Of a stretch of 11,746 nt of DNA, positions 1 to 6,557 are shown piece after piece. The DNA is from Ascidiaceihabitans sp. (GTDB lineage: Bacteria > Pseudomonadota > Alphaproteobacteria > Rhodobacterales > Rhodobacteraceae), in NCBI GenBank assembly GCA_023301665.1, contig JALZUL010000137.1, forward strand, positions 1 to 11,746, in the 5' to 3' direction. The notes beneath the pieces are model-generated. The model was not told the origin of the DNA. It ran no database searches and saw only the letters and a list, made by a program, of their open reading frames with translations. A program made the translations under genes and the position numbers. The first letter of the stretch is position 1. Each line of letters starts with the position of its first letter.

Positions 1-81
1 GCCAAGCCGTGCGATCAGTTTGCCAATCTCACGGTCGAACCATTCCAAATGTCGTGCATAGCCAGAAACATCACGACGGTG
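1..81. repeat. 81-bp direct repeat, copy at window edge
   Basis: Bases 1-81 are identical to bases 158-238, in the same orientation and offset by 157 bp. Identity stops exactly at base 82 (g) versus 239 (a). The left limit cannot be seen because the repeat runs into base 1. The sequence is part of deoB (minus strand, the segment encoding HRRDVSGYARHLEW and onward). In this copy the deoB reading frame is shifted, so the gene stops at 71-73. A repeat of internal sequence that reaches exactly to the end of a contig is typical of an assembly error, although a real duplication cannot be excluded. Confidence 0.95.
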
Positions 82-1180
82 GCTCGCGCGTATGGTCTGT
101 TCCAATCCAAGTGGGGTCGTTGCCGTGATCAGCCGTCAAAACCATGATGTCTTTGGGGCCAAGCCGTGCGATCAGTTTGCCAATCTCACGGTCGAACCAT
201 TCCAAATGTCGTGCATAGCCAGAAACATCACGACGGTGACCAAAAAGGCTGTCGAATTCAACAAAGTTCGCAAACGTTAGGCTCCCTGCAGCAGCCTCAT
301 CAAGCAAATCACCCAGATGCTGCATCAATTGAGCATCCGTACCTTTACGCACCTCATCAAAACCTTGCATCGAGAAGATGTCGCCAATCTTACCAATCCC
401 GTAGACCCGCCGGCCAGCGTCTTGCACCCAATTGCTGAGGATCGGGGCTGGTGGCATGATCGCGTAGTCGCGCCTATTGGGCGTGCGCACAAACGCGCCC
501 TCCTGCCCAATAAAGGGGCGCGCAATTACGCGTCCGACTTTCATCTCATGAACAATCGGCGCGAGACGCGCGCAAAGATCTAACAACCGCTCTAGCCCAT
601 AGGTCTCTTCATGCGCGGCAATCTGTAAAACGCTATCGGCCGAAGTATAACAAATCGGTTTTCCCGATTTCACATGCTCAGCGCCATAAGCCTTAATCAC
701 ATCAGTGCCAGAGGCATGCTTGTCGCCTAAAATGCCGTCAACCTGTGCTATCTCGCAGATGGCGTCCCGCACCAAAGTTGGAAAGGCGGGGCACGCATCG
801 GGGAAATAATGCCAATCCCATGGCACCGGTAAGCCCGCCAATTCCCAATGCCCTGAAGGTGTATCTTTGCCTTGCGATATCTCTTGTGCAGCACCCCAGC
901 TTCCCGAAGGTTTGATTGCGGGTATAGCGCGATCATTCGCCAAAGCTTCTGCATGGAACAATCCCAACGCCGCCATATTGGGTAGATCTAGCGGACCACT
1001 GCGCCCTTCGTTAGCGCGCCCTTCGGCACAAGCTTTGGCAATATGGCCGAGCGTGTTGGATCCTGTGTCGGGTACATCCCCGTTAAAAAATCCATCCGCG
1101 TCTGGCGCACCGCCAATACCAACCGAGTCCATAACCACCAAAAAGGCACGCCCGTCCGGCACCTCATTTGCGGATGACAT
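71..1180 (-). CDS. deoB: Phosphopentomutase, C-terminus broken by duplication
   Basis: Phosphopentomutase interconverts (deoxy)ribose-1-phosphate and (deoxy)ribose-5-phosphate in the cytoplasm and links nucleoside phosphorolysis to central metabolism. It belongs to the alkaline-phosphatase superfamily. The 369-residue frame shows D18 in VMDSVGIGG, the phosphorylated-threonine motif DTPSGHWE (T107), FVEFDSLFGHRRD (D310, H315), TADHGNDPTW (D350, H351) and TDHTRE (H363). All the expected metal ligands are therefore present. After TDHTRE the frame runs into the displaced 81-bp repeat and ends as PPS-stop, where family members normally continue for roughly 35-40 residues (my recollection of family length). 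The start ATG at 1180 overlaps the deoA stop as TGATG, with GAGAGG as likely ribosome binding site, so translation is probably coupled. The true gene probably continues outside the window. Confidence 0.93.
   Translation of the reverse strand: MSSANEVPDGRAFLVVMDSVGIGGAPDADGFFNGDVPDTGSNTLGHIAKACAEGRANEGRSGPLDLPNMAALGLFHAEALANDRAIPAIKPSGSWGAAQEISQGKDTPSGHWELAGLPVPWDWHYFPDACPAFPTLVRDAICEIAQVDGILGDKHASGTDVIKAYGAEHVKSGKPICYTSADSVLQIAAHEETYGLERLLDLCARLAPIVHEMKVGRVIARPFIGQEGAFVRTPNRRDYAIMPPAPILSNWVQDAGRRVYGIGKIGDIFSMQGFDEVRKGTDAQLMQHLGDLLDEAAAGSLTFANFVEFDSLFGHRRDVSGYARHLEWFDREIGKLIARLGPKDIMVLTADHGNDPTWIGTDHTREPPS
158..238. repeat. 81-bp direct repeat, internal copy within deoB
   Basis: This copy is identical to bases 1-81. 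Here it lies in frame inside the deoB coding sequence and encodes the conserved stretch that begins at the metal-ligand histidine of FGHRRD (H315). It is therefore the native copy, and the one at the window edge is the displaced one. Confidence 0.95.
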
Positions 1181-2493
1181 CAGCCCACCCTCTCGTGGAT
1201 CAAGTTAGGAATTTTCGGCTTTGTTTTGCCAATGGTTATAGCTGCTCGCAACGCTTGCTCTGCAGTGTCGGCTTTATCGCCTTGTCCAGCATGTACGACA
1301 CCAAGTGGCTGGCCTTTTGTGACTTTCGTCCCCAAACGTACCACATCAGAATACCCAACTGCTGGGTTGATCCGGTCCCCTTCCACTTTGCGCCCACCGC
1401 CCAAAGCAACAACTGCCAAGCCCAAAGCTTCGCCATCAATTGCAGTGACAAATCCAGCTGTTTTAGCCTCGACCTCGCGAATAACCGTCGCCTCAGGAAG
1501 GAAACGGGCCCAGTTTTTTGTGAAATCGACAGGACCGCCCATCGCAGCAATCATCAAACCAAAGCGTTCTGCAGCGCTGCCATCGCGAATGGCTGTGACA
1601 ATCGCTTCAGCCCCAGCCTGCACATCTTTCGCCAATCCAGCATTCGCCAATAAAACACCGCCCAGCGCGGCGCAGATATCAACCAACGGTCCCTTTGGGC
1701 TGCTGGTCAAAACACGCATAACCTCAGCAACTTCCAAGGCATTACCAAGAGCCGGTGCCAACGGTTGGCTCATATCGCTAATCACAGCCGTTGTCCGGCA
1801 CCCTGATGCATTTGCCGTCTTGGTCAAAGCATCTGCCAAAGCACGCGCGGCCTCAATATCCTTCATGAACGCGCCACTGCCGACTTTGACATCCAGAACC
1901 AACCCGCTCAAACCACTGGCCAGCTTTTTCGACAAGATCGAAGCCGTGATCAAATCCATGCTTTCAACGGTCGAGGTCACGTCACGCACTGCATACAACC
2001 GCTTGTCCGCAGGCGCGATCGCAGCCGTTGCGCCCACAATCGCGCAGCCAGCTTTGCCAACAACTTCGCGAAAACGCCGCTCACTCAATTGCGTGTTTAC
2101 GCCAGGGATCGACTCTAGTTTATCTAAGGTTCCGCCAGTGTGCCCTAAACCGCGCCCTGAGATCATCGGAACATAGGCACCACATGCAGCCAAGGCAGGC
2201 GCGAGCAAAAGGCTCACACAATCACCAACTCCACCGGTGGAATGCTTGTCTAGAACGGGCCCATCCAGATCCCATGACAACACCGATCCACTGTCACGCA
2301 TCGCAATAGTCAACGCAACACGCCCCACATCCCCCAAACCGTTCAGACACACAGCCATTGCAAACGCACCGGCTTGTGCATCGCTAACAGTTTGATCTGC
2401 CAAGCCTTGCGCAAACCAAGACAGTTCTTGGCGGCTAGGTGTTTGTCGTTGGCGAAGCTTTGCTATGATAGCGCGGGCGGTAATTTCGGTCAT
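1180..2493 (-). CDS. deoA: Thymidine phosphorylase
   Basis: Thymidine phosphorylase cleaves thymidine (and deoxyuridine) with phosphate to the free base and deoxyribose-1-phosphate. At 437 residues it is close to the 440 of the E. coli enzyme. An N-terminal helical domain is followed by the phosphate-binding motif KHSTGGVGD (residues 83-91) and the family signature SGRGLGHTGGTLDKLE (112-127). H84, R170, S185 and K189 line up, with an offset of one, with the thymine-binding residues of the E. coli protein. The glycine-rich stretch VALGGGRK lies near the C-terminus, as in the family. The gene sits 6 nt after the cdd stop, has no clear ribosome binding site of its own, and ends in a 1-nt overlap with deoB. 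It probably depends on coupling within the operon. Pyrimidine-nucleoside phosphorylase (Pdp) is a relative, but the length and operon favour DeoA. Confidence 0.95.
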   Translation of the reverse strand: MTEITARAIIAKLRQRQTPSRQELSWFAQGLADQTVSDAQAGAFAMAVCLNGLGDVGRVALTIAMRDSGSVLSWDLDGPVLDKHSTGGVGDCVSLLLAPALAACGAYVPMISGRGLGHTGGTLDKLESIPGVNTQLSERRFREVVGKAGCAIVGATAAIAPADKRLYAVRDVTSTVESMDLITASILSKKLASGLSGLVLDVKVGSGAFMKDIEAARALADALTKTANASGCRTTAVISDMSQPLAPALGNALEVAEVMRVLTSSPKGPLVDICAALGGVLLANAGLAKDVQAGAEAIVTAIRDGSAAERFGLMIAAMGGPVDFTKNWARFLPEATVIREVEAKTAGFVTAIDGEALGLAVVALGGGRKVEGDRINPAVGYSDVVRLGTKVTKGQPLGVVHAGQGDKADTAEQALRAAITIGKTKPKIPNLIHERVG

Positions 2494-2499
2494 AAAATA

Positions 2500-2889
2500 C
2501 TAGTCTTTCAAAAACGCACTATCAAAGGCACCAGGTAACAACGCATCAACGCGCATCACCTGTTCTCGGCCCGTCAACGTCGCCATCGTAATTTCAACAT
2601 CTGCTTTGGCGAATTCAGCCAGCTTTTGACGGCAGCCGCCGCAAGGTGGAACCGGCTGCTCTGCACCCGCAACCACGTAAGCCTCGACCAATTCCGTATC
2701 ACCCGCTGCAATCATCGCAGCAATAGCGCCGGCTTCAGCACACGTTCCTTCGGGATAGGCTGCATTTTCAACATTGCAGCCGACATAAACTTTGCCAGAA
2801 GCTGCAAGAACCGCGGCACCAACTTTAAATTTAGAATAAGGAGCATAGGCGTTTTCGCGCACCGCGATCGCCGCGTCTTTTAGTGACAT
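2500..2889 (-). CDS. cdd: Cytidine deaminase
   Basis: Cytidine deaminase converts cytidine and deoxycytidine to uridine and deoxyuridine, feeding pyrimidine salvage and, through DeoA, catabolism of the deoxyribose. The 129-residue length matches the small zinc-dependent tetrameric class found in Bacillus subtilis, not the longer E. coli dimer. The zinc site is visible as TCAEAGA (C50, catalytic E52) and PCGGCRQ (C83, C86). The N-terminal AYAPYSKFKVGAAV and the NVENAAYPEGT stretch are typical substrate-binding segments. An AAGGAAA ribosome binding site lies within the end of the upstream gene, whose stop is separated from this ATG by one base, which indicates co-translation. The first codons MSLKDAAIAVRENAYAPYSKF align well with the family N-terminus. 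Confidence 0.96.
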   Translation of the reverse strand: MSLKDAAIAVRENAYAPYSKFKVGAAVLAASGKVYVGCNVENAAYPEGTCAEAGAIAAMIAAGDTELVEAYVVAGAEQPVPPCGGCRQKLAEFAKADVEITMATLTGREQVMRVDALLPGAFDSAFLKD

Positions 2890-2890
2890 T

Positions 2891-4003
2891 TCATTTCCTT
2901 ACAATTGTATCGAACACGGCTGGCAAGGACACTTCTAGCAATTCCAAATCAGCCGAAATGTCTGCATAGCGTGTCTTCATGTCCGGTGGAATAACAAATG
3001 CATCCCCTGCCTCAAGGGGATAAGGTTTACGTCCTTCCCCCTCAAGCGTCATTGACCCTTCCATCACAAACGTGAACAGGATGTCCGCCGAATGCGTGCT
3101 CCACTCTTCATCACCCTCTCCCGCCTGAACGACGTGCACACCCGCAACGTTGTCGGTATGCGTCGCAATTGTCGTATCGCGGCTTGTCAAATGCGGGATG
3201 CGGAAGGGCTTCCAAGTTGCCTCATTTGCTTTGTGATGCACAAACCGTTGTCCCTGAAACACGCGATCAGGGTTTGCCGGGCCATTCGGCAGCTCCATCT
3301 CATGATCAATGGTCGTAACATGTTCGGCTGGCACACCAATCTCGATAACTTCAATATTATCTGATGCAAACAAAACGCGGTGCCTAATCTCAGGCGGTTG
3401 AATAACGCAATTGCCCGCATGCAAGCGAAAAGGCTCGCCTTGATCTTCATACACAAGATCGACCCACCCCCGATAACAAAAGATCAGTTGGAACCCGACG
3501 GTGTGATAATGAACCATGTCAGGGACTGGGCCACCATCCGGAATGCGAATATGGCTGGCAATGATCGAGCCGCCCAACCGATCGGGGATAAGATCACGAT
3601 AGTGCATACCCGCACGGCCAATGACCCAAGGTGCTTGATCCTTAAGGCGACGCACCACAAACGAATGCACAGTCTCAGGCATAACGATCGGTTCATGCAG
3701 AGCTTCGATTGCAACACTTGTCCCACCAGGGGAGGTCAAAGCCCGCGCACCGTCGGAAAATCCGTCTACATCATCCGTCCGGATCAAAAGGTGCCCAGCG
3801 CAAGAGGCAAACCCCGCATCTAAGCGTACCGACAATCCATGGCCGGAAAAAACGGCCACCGTTGGATCGTCAGCCGGATAGATCATATCCATTCGCATCC
3901 CTAGGGTTTTCGTGAAGAACCCAATATCCCCTCGCAAATCCTGCGTTGGCAAGCGCACCTCCGCATATGTCTGCGGAGCAATTGTATCTGATGTTGTTGT
4001 CAT
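2891..4003 (-). CDS. VOC (glyoxalase-like) domain plus two cupin domains
   Basis: I recognise the folds but not a specific function. The 370-residue protein begins with a VOC/glyoxalase-like region (about residues 11-120: YAEVRLPTQDL, FFTKTLGMRMDM). A cupin follows at about 150-225, with HYH (H165, H167), Q172 where a glutamate is usual, and PPEIRH (H208): a plausible three-His metal site. A second cupin at about 280-355 retains only H304 and has no motif-2 histidine (IPPDMKTRY), so it probably does not bind metal in the normal way. No signal peptide is seen. The gene is first in the deo operon, one base ahead of cdd. The frame is open to an ATG at 4126 with AGGTGG upstream, which would add 41 residues. 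I chose the ATG at 4003 because the VOC domain starts close after it and because the candidate promoter would place the start of transcription at about 4128. A small-molecule dioxygenase, isomerase or sensor role is only a guess. Confidence 0.75.
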   Translation of the reverse strand: MTTTSDTIAPQTYAEVRLPTQDLRGDIGFFTKTLGMRMDMIYPADDPTVAVFSGHGLSVRLDAGFASCAGHLLIRTDDVDGFSDGARALTSPGGTSVAIEALHEPIVMPETVHSFVVRRLKDQAPWVIGRAGMHYRDLIPDRLGGSIIASHIRIPDGGPVPDMVHYHTVGFQLIFCYRGWVDLVYEDQGEPFRLHAGNCVIQPPEIRHRVLFASDNIEVIEIGVPAEHVTTIDHEMELPNGPANPDRVFQGQRFVHHKANEATWKPFRIPHLTSRDTTIATHTDNVAGVHVVQAGEGDEEWSTHSADILFTFVMEGSMTLEGEGRKPYPLEAGDAFVIPPDMKTRYADISADLELLEVSLPAVFDTIVRK

Positions 4004-4134
4004 AATAGCAGCCTGATACGCATGACGCCAATTGGCAACCCACTCCGCTGACCTGTTAAGACGTAACCTCAAAAAAATCAACGCGTCAGCAACGTATCCC
4101 AACCGTGATCGATACGAACCTATCATTCAGCCAC
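4004..4134. other. Leader of the deo operon / upstream region of maeB
   Basis: No convincing gene lies here. The in-frame 41-codon extension of the VOC-bicupin gene lies here but is not favoured. The stretch contains an inverted repeat, CGTATC (4093-4098) and GATACG (4111-4116), with a 12-base spacer, and a run of seven A on the plus strand near 4070. On the minus strand this is a hairpin followed some 20 bases later by seven T, too far apart for a normal terminator. A TATCAT at 4121-4126 could be a -10 for maeB, but no matching -35 is visible. Confidence 0.4.
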
Positions 4135-4163
4135 CTAATAGTTTAACGCTAAACCAATTACAA
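4135..4163 (-). promoter_or_regulatory. Candidate promoter of the deo operon
   Basis: On the minus strand, TTGTAA (4163-4158) is followed after 17 bp by TATTAG (4140-4135). Each hexamer matches four of six bases of the sigma-70 consensus. Transcription would start near 4128, giving a leader of about 125 nt before the ATG at 4003. Partial consensus matches are common by chance. The correct spacing and the palindrome that occupies the spacer are what make it worth listing. Confidence 0.4.
4141..4154. promoter_or_regulatory. Operator-like palindrome between deo operon and maeB
   Basis: GTTTAACGCTAAAC is an inverted repeat with 5-bp arms (GTTTA/TAAAC) around ACGC. It lies wholly within the 17-bp spacer of the candidate minus-strand promoter and 26 bp upstream of the maeB ATG. 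Its shape resembles operators of LacI-family regulators. In Rhodobacter, the LacI-family central-carbon regulator CceR is reported to bind a GTTAGCGCTAAC-like site, but the match here is partial and I cannot test it. A protein bound here could affect both divergent genes. Confidence 0.4.
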
Positions 4164-4180
4164 AATCACCGGAGGAAACG

Positions 4181-6454
4181 ATGTCCGATACGCCAAATCT
4201 TCGCCAAGAGGCCCTTGATTACCACGAATTTCCACGTCCAGGAAAACTGGAAATACGGGCAACCAAACCTTTGGCAAATGGTCGCGATTTGGCACGTGCT
4301 TATTCCCCCGGCGTTGCTGAAGCGTGCCTCGAGATCAAAGAAAACCCATCTGATGCAGCACGGTATACATCGCGCGGTAACTTGGTTGCGGTCATTTCCA
4401 ACGGAACCGCAGTACTGGGTCTAGGAAACATTGGCCCCTTGGCTTCCAAACCAGTGATGGAAGGCAAAGCCGTGTTGTTTAAAAACTTTGCCGCCATCGA
4501 CTGCTTTGACATTGAGGTCGACGAAACTGACCCCGAAAAACTGGCCGATATCGTCTGTGCCCTTGAGCCCACATTTGGTGCGATCAACCTTGAAGACATC
4601 AAAGCCCCTGATTGCTTCGTCGTCGAAAAAATCTGTCGCGAACGCATGAACATCCCTGTTTTTCACGATGACCAACACGGTACTGCAATTGTAGTTGGTG
4701 CCGCGGCAAAGAACGCTTTGCATGTGGCCAACAAAGACTTTGAAGACATTAAAATCGTCTCAACAGGCGGCGGCGCGGCGGGCATCGCGTGCTTGAATAT
4801 GCTCGTCAAGATGGGTGTGCGGCGCGAGAACATTTGGCTCTGCGATATTCATGGGCTGGTTTACGAAGGTCGTGAAGTCGACATGAACCCTGCCAAATCC
4901 GCCTTCGCGCAAAAAAGCCATTTGCGCACTCTGAATGATGTGATCGCTGGCGCAGATATGTTCCTTGGCCTTTCAGGACCCGGTGTTTTGACACAAGACC
5001 ACGTCAAACTCATGACACGCCAGCCGATTATTTTTGCTTTGGCCAATCCGAACCCCGAAATCTTGCCCGATCTGGTGCGCGCGGTTGCTCCAGATGCAAT
5101 CATGGCAACAGGACGAAGCGACTTTCCCAACCAAGTGAACAACGTCCTTTGCTTCCCGTTCATCTTCCGCGGTGCATTGGATGTGGGGGCAACCCAAATT
5201 AATGACGAGATGGAGTTGGCCTGTATCGATGGGATCGCGGCACTGGCACGTGCCACGACATCAGCCGAGGCCGCAGCCGCTTATCAAGGCGAGCAAATGA
5301 CCTTTGGCCCTGAATACCTTATTCCCAAACCTTTTGATCCTCGTCTTGTCGGCATCGTGAGTTCGGCGGTTGCTAAAGCGGCGATGGAAACTGGCGTAGC
5401 CACCCGCCCAATCGAAGATCTCGAAGCTTATAAAACCAAGCTTGACGGGTCAGTCTTTAAGTCCGCGCTTGTTATGCGCCCAGTGTTTGAAGCCGCTCGC
5501 GCCAAGGCCCGTCGCATCGTGTTTGCTGAAGGCGAAGATGAGCGCGTCTTACGCGCCGCACAAGCAATGATCGAAGAAACCACAGAGCGCCCTATTCTTA
5601 TTGGCCGCCCAGATGTGATCGAGACTCGTATTCAACGTGCTGGCCTTAACATCGAGCTTGGTAAAAACGCTGACTTGGTAAACCCGCAAGATGACCCGCG
5701 TTACCGCGATTACTGGGAATCCTACCACGAATTGATGGCGCGGCGCGGCGTGACCCCTGACCTTGCCCGTGCAATCATGCGTACAAACACAACGGCTATT
5801 GGTGCCGTCATGGTGCACCGTGATGAAGCCGACAGCTTGATTTGCGGCACATTTGGCGAATTCCGCTGGCACATGGATTACATCACCCAAATTCTAGGCC
5901 GTGGTGCGCTGCATCCAGTTGGCGCACTTTCTATGATGATCTTGGAAGACGGTCCTTTGTTCATCGCGGACACCCATGTGCACGCCGATCCGACCCCGCA
6001 GCAATTGGCCGAAATCACAATCAGCGCAGCACGCCACGTGCGCCGCTTTGGTCTTGATCCAAAAATCGCCCTTTGCTCACAATCGCAATTTGGCAACCAG
6101 CCAGGCGGCACAGGTGAACGTGTCCGCGCGGCCCTCGATATATTGGACAAAACGTCTACAGATTTCGCCTATGAGGGCGAAATGAACCTAGACGCGGCAC
6201 TCGATGCTGACCTGCGTGCACGTATCTTCCCGCAGTCACGTTTTGACGGTGCGGCCAATGTCTTGATCTTTGCTCATGCAGATGCCGCTTCTGGTGTACG
6301 CAACATCCTGAAAATGAAAGGCGGCGGCTTAGAAGTTGGCCCAATTCTGATGGGCATGGGCAACCGCGCCCACATCGTTTCACCATCAATCACCGCGCGC
6401 GGCTTGCTAAACATGGCCGCAATTGCTGGTACACCGGTAAATCAATACGGTTAA
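4181..6454 (+). CDS. maeB: NADP-type malic enzyme with phosphotransacetylase-like domain
   Basis: This enzyme oxidatively decarboxylates malate to pyruvate, producing NAD(P)H and supplying pyruvate and acetyl-CoA during growth on C4 acids, acetate or propionate. At 757 residues it matches the large hybrid class (E. coli MaeB is 759). The N-terminal malic domain shows AYSPGVAEAC (Y41), EGKAVLFKNF (K96) and LEDIKAPDCF (137-146). The signature FHDDQHGTAIV is at 161-171, and the Rossmann loop STGGGAAG at 195-202 is followed by IFALANPNPE. A phosphotransacetylase-like domain spans about 430-757 (RRIVFAEGEDERVLRAAQ onward). In this family that domain is generally not catalytic and mediates acetyl-CoA control. 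GGAGGA stands 4 nt before the ATG. Whether it prefers NADP or NAD (the rhizobial Tme/Dme distinction) cannot be decided from sequence alone. Confidence 0.95.
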   Translation: MSDTPNLRQEALDYHEFPRPGKLEIRATKPLANGRDLARAYSPGVAEACLEIKENPSDAARYTSRGNLVAVISNGTAVLGLGNIGPLASKPVMEGKAVLFKNFAAIDCFDIEVDETDPEKLADIVCALEPTFGAINLEDIKAPDCFVVEKICRERMNIPVFHDDQHGTAIVVGAAAKNALHVANKDFEDIKIVSTGGGAAGIACLNMLVKMGVRRENIWLCDIHGLVYEGREVDMNPAKSAFAQKSHLRTLNDVIAGADMFLGLSGPGVLTQDHVKLMTRQPIIFALANPNPEILPDLVRAVAPDAIMATGRSDFPNQVNNVLCFPFIFRGALDVGATQINDEMELACIDGIAALARATTSAEAAAAYQGEQMTFGPEYLIPKPFDPRLVGIVSSAVAKAAMETGVATRPIEDLEAYKTKLDGSVFKSALVMRPVFEAARAKARRIVFAEGEDERVLRAAQAMIEETTERPILIGRPDVIETRIQRAGLNIELGKNADLVNPQDDPRYRDYWESYHELMARRGVTPDLARAIMRTNTTAIGAVMVHRDEADSLICGTFGEFRWHMDYITQILGRGALHPVGALSMMILEDGPLFIADTHVHADPTPQQLAEITISAARHVRRFGLDPKIALCSQSQFGNQPGGTGERVRAALDILDKTSTDFAYEGEMNLDAALDADLRARIFPQSRFDGAANVLIFAHADAASGVRNILKMKGGGLEVGPILMGMGNRAHIVSPSITARGLLNMAAIAGTPVNQYG

Positions 6455-6462
6455 ATTTCTGT

Positions 6463-6486
6463 AGGGGCTGCTGAAAAGTAGCCCCT
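6463..6486 (+). other. Hairpin after maeB
   Basis: AGGGGCT (6463-6469) pairs with AGCCCCT (6480-6486). One further C-G pair and a G-U pair can form inside, leaving a six-base loop. It lies 9 bases after the maeB stop codon. No T-run follows (CACTCGCTTA), so it is not a classical intrinsic terminator. It may protect the 3' end of the message or cause partial termination between maeB and prpE. Confidence 0.5.
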
Positions 6487-6544
6487 CACTCGCTTAGATG
6501 CTTGCCCCATCGCCATCTGCTGCCTAACACTATCCTTCGATCTT

Positions 6545-6550
6545 GGAGGA
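6545..6550 (+). promoter_or_regulatory. Ribosome binding site that fixes the prpE start
   Basis: GGAGGA lies 7 nt before the ATG at 6558. An in-frame TTG at 6543 would extend the protein by five residues but overlaps this ribosome binding site, so the ATG is the start. Confidence 0.85.
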
Positions 6551-6557
6551 GACATCG

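Noticed and set aside
1168..2176. Long plus-strand frames opposite deoA, up to 316 codons
   Set aside because: They are antisense to a gene with complete family motifs. Their low-complexity Ala/Pro/Ser/Thr composition is typical of shadow frames.
4070..4116. Hairpin plus seven T (minus strand) as an intrinsic terminator or attenuator of the deo operon
   Set aside because: The stem (CGTATC/GATACG) has a 12-base loop and the T-run begins about 16-20 bases after it, so the geometry is wrong. No better stem sits directly before the T-run.
4001..4126. 41-residue N-terminal extension of the VOC-bicupin protein from an ATG at 4126
   Set aside because: AGGTGG stands 4 nt upstream, so it is possible. 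However, the extension has no recognisable domain character, the VOC domain starts soon after the ATG at 4003, and the candidate promoter would begin transcription at about 4128, leaving that ribosome binding site outside the message.
6463..6486. Rho-independent terminator after maeB
   Set aside because: The stem is good but no T-run follows, so I list it only as a hairpin.
6543..6557. TTG start five codons upstream for prpE
   Set aside because: The TTG is next to and overlaps the GGAGGA that serves the ATG at 6558. The ATG also gives the expected 628-residue length.
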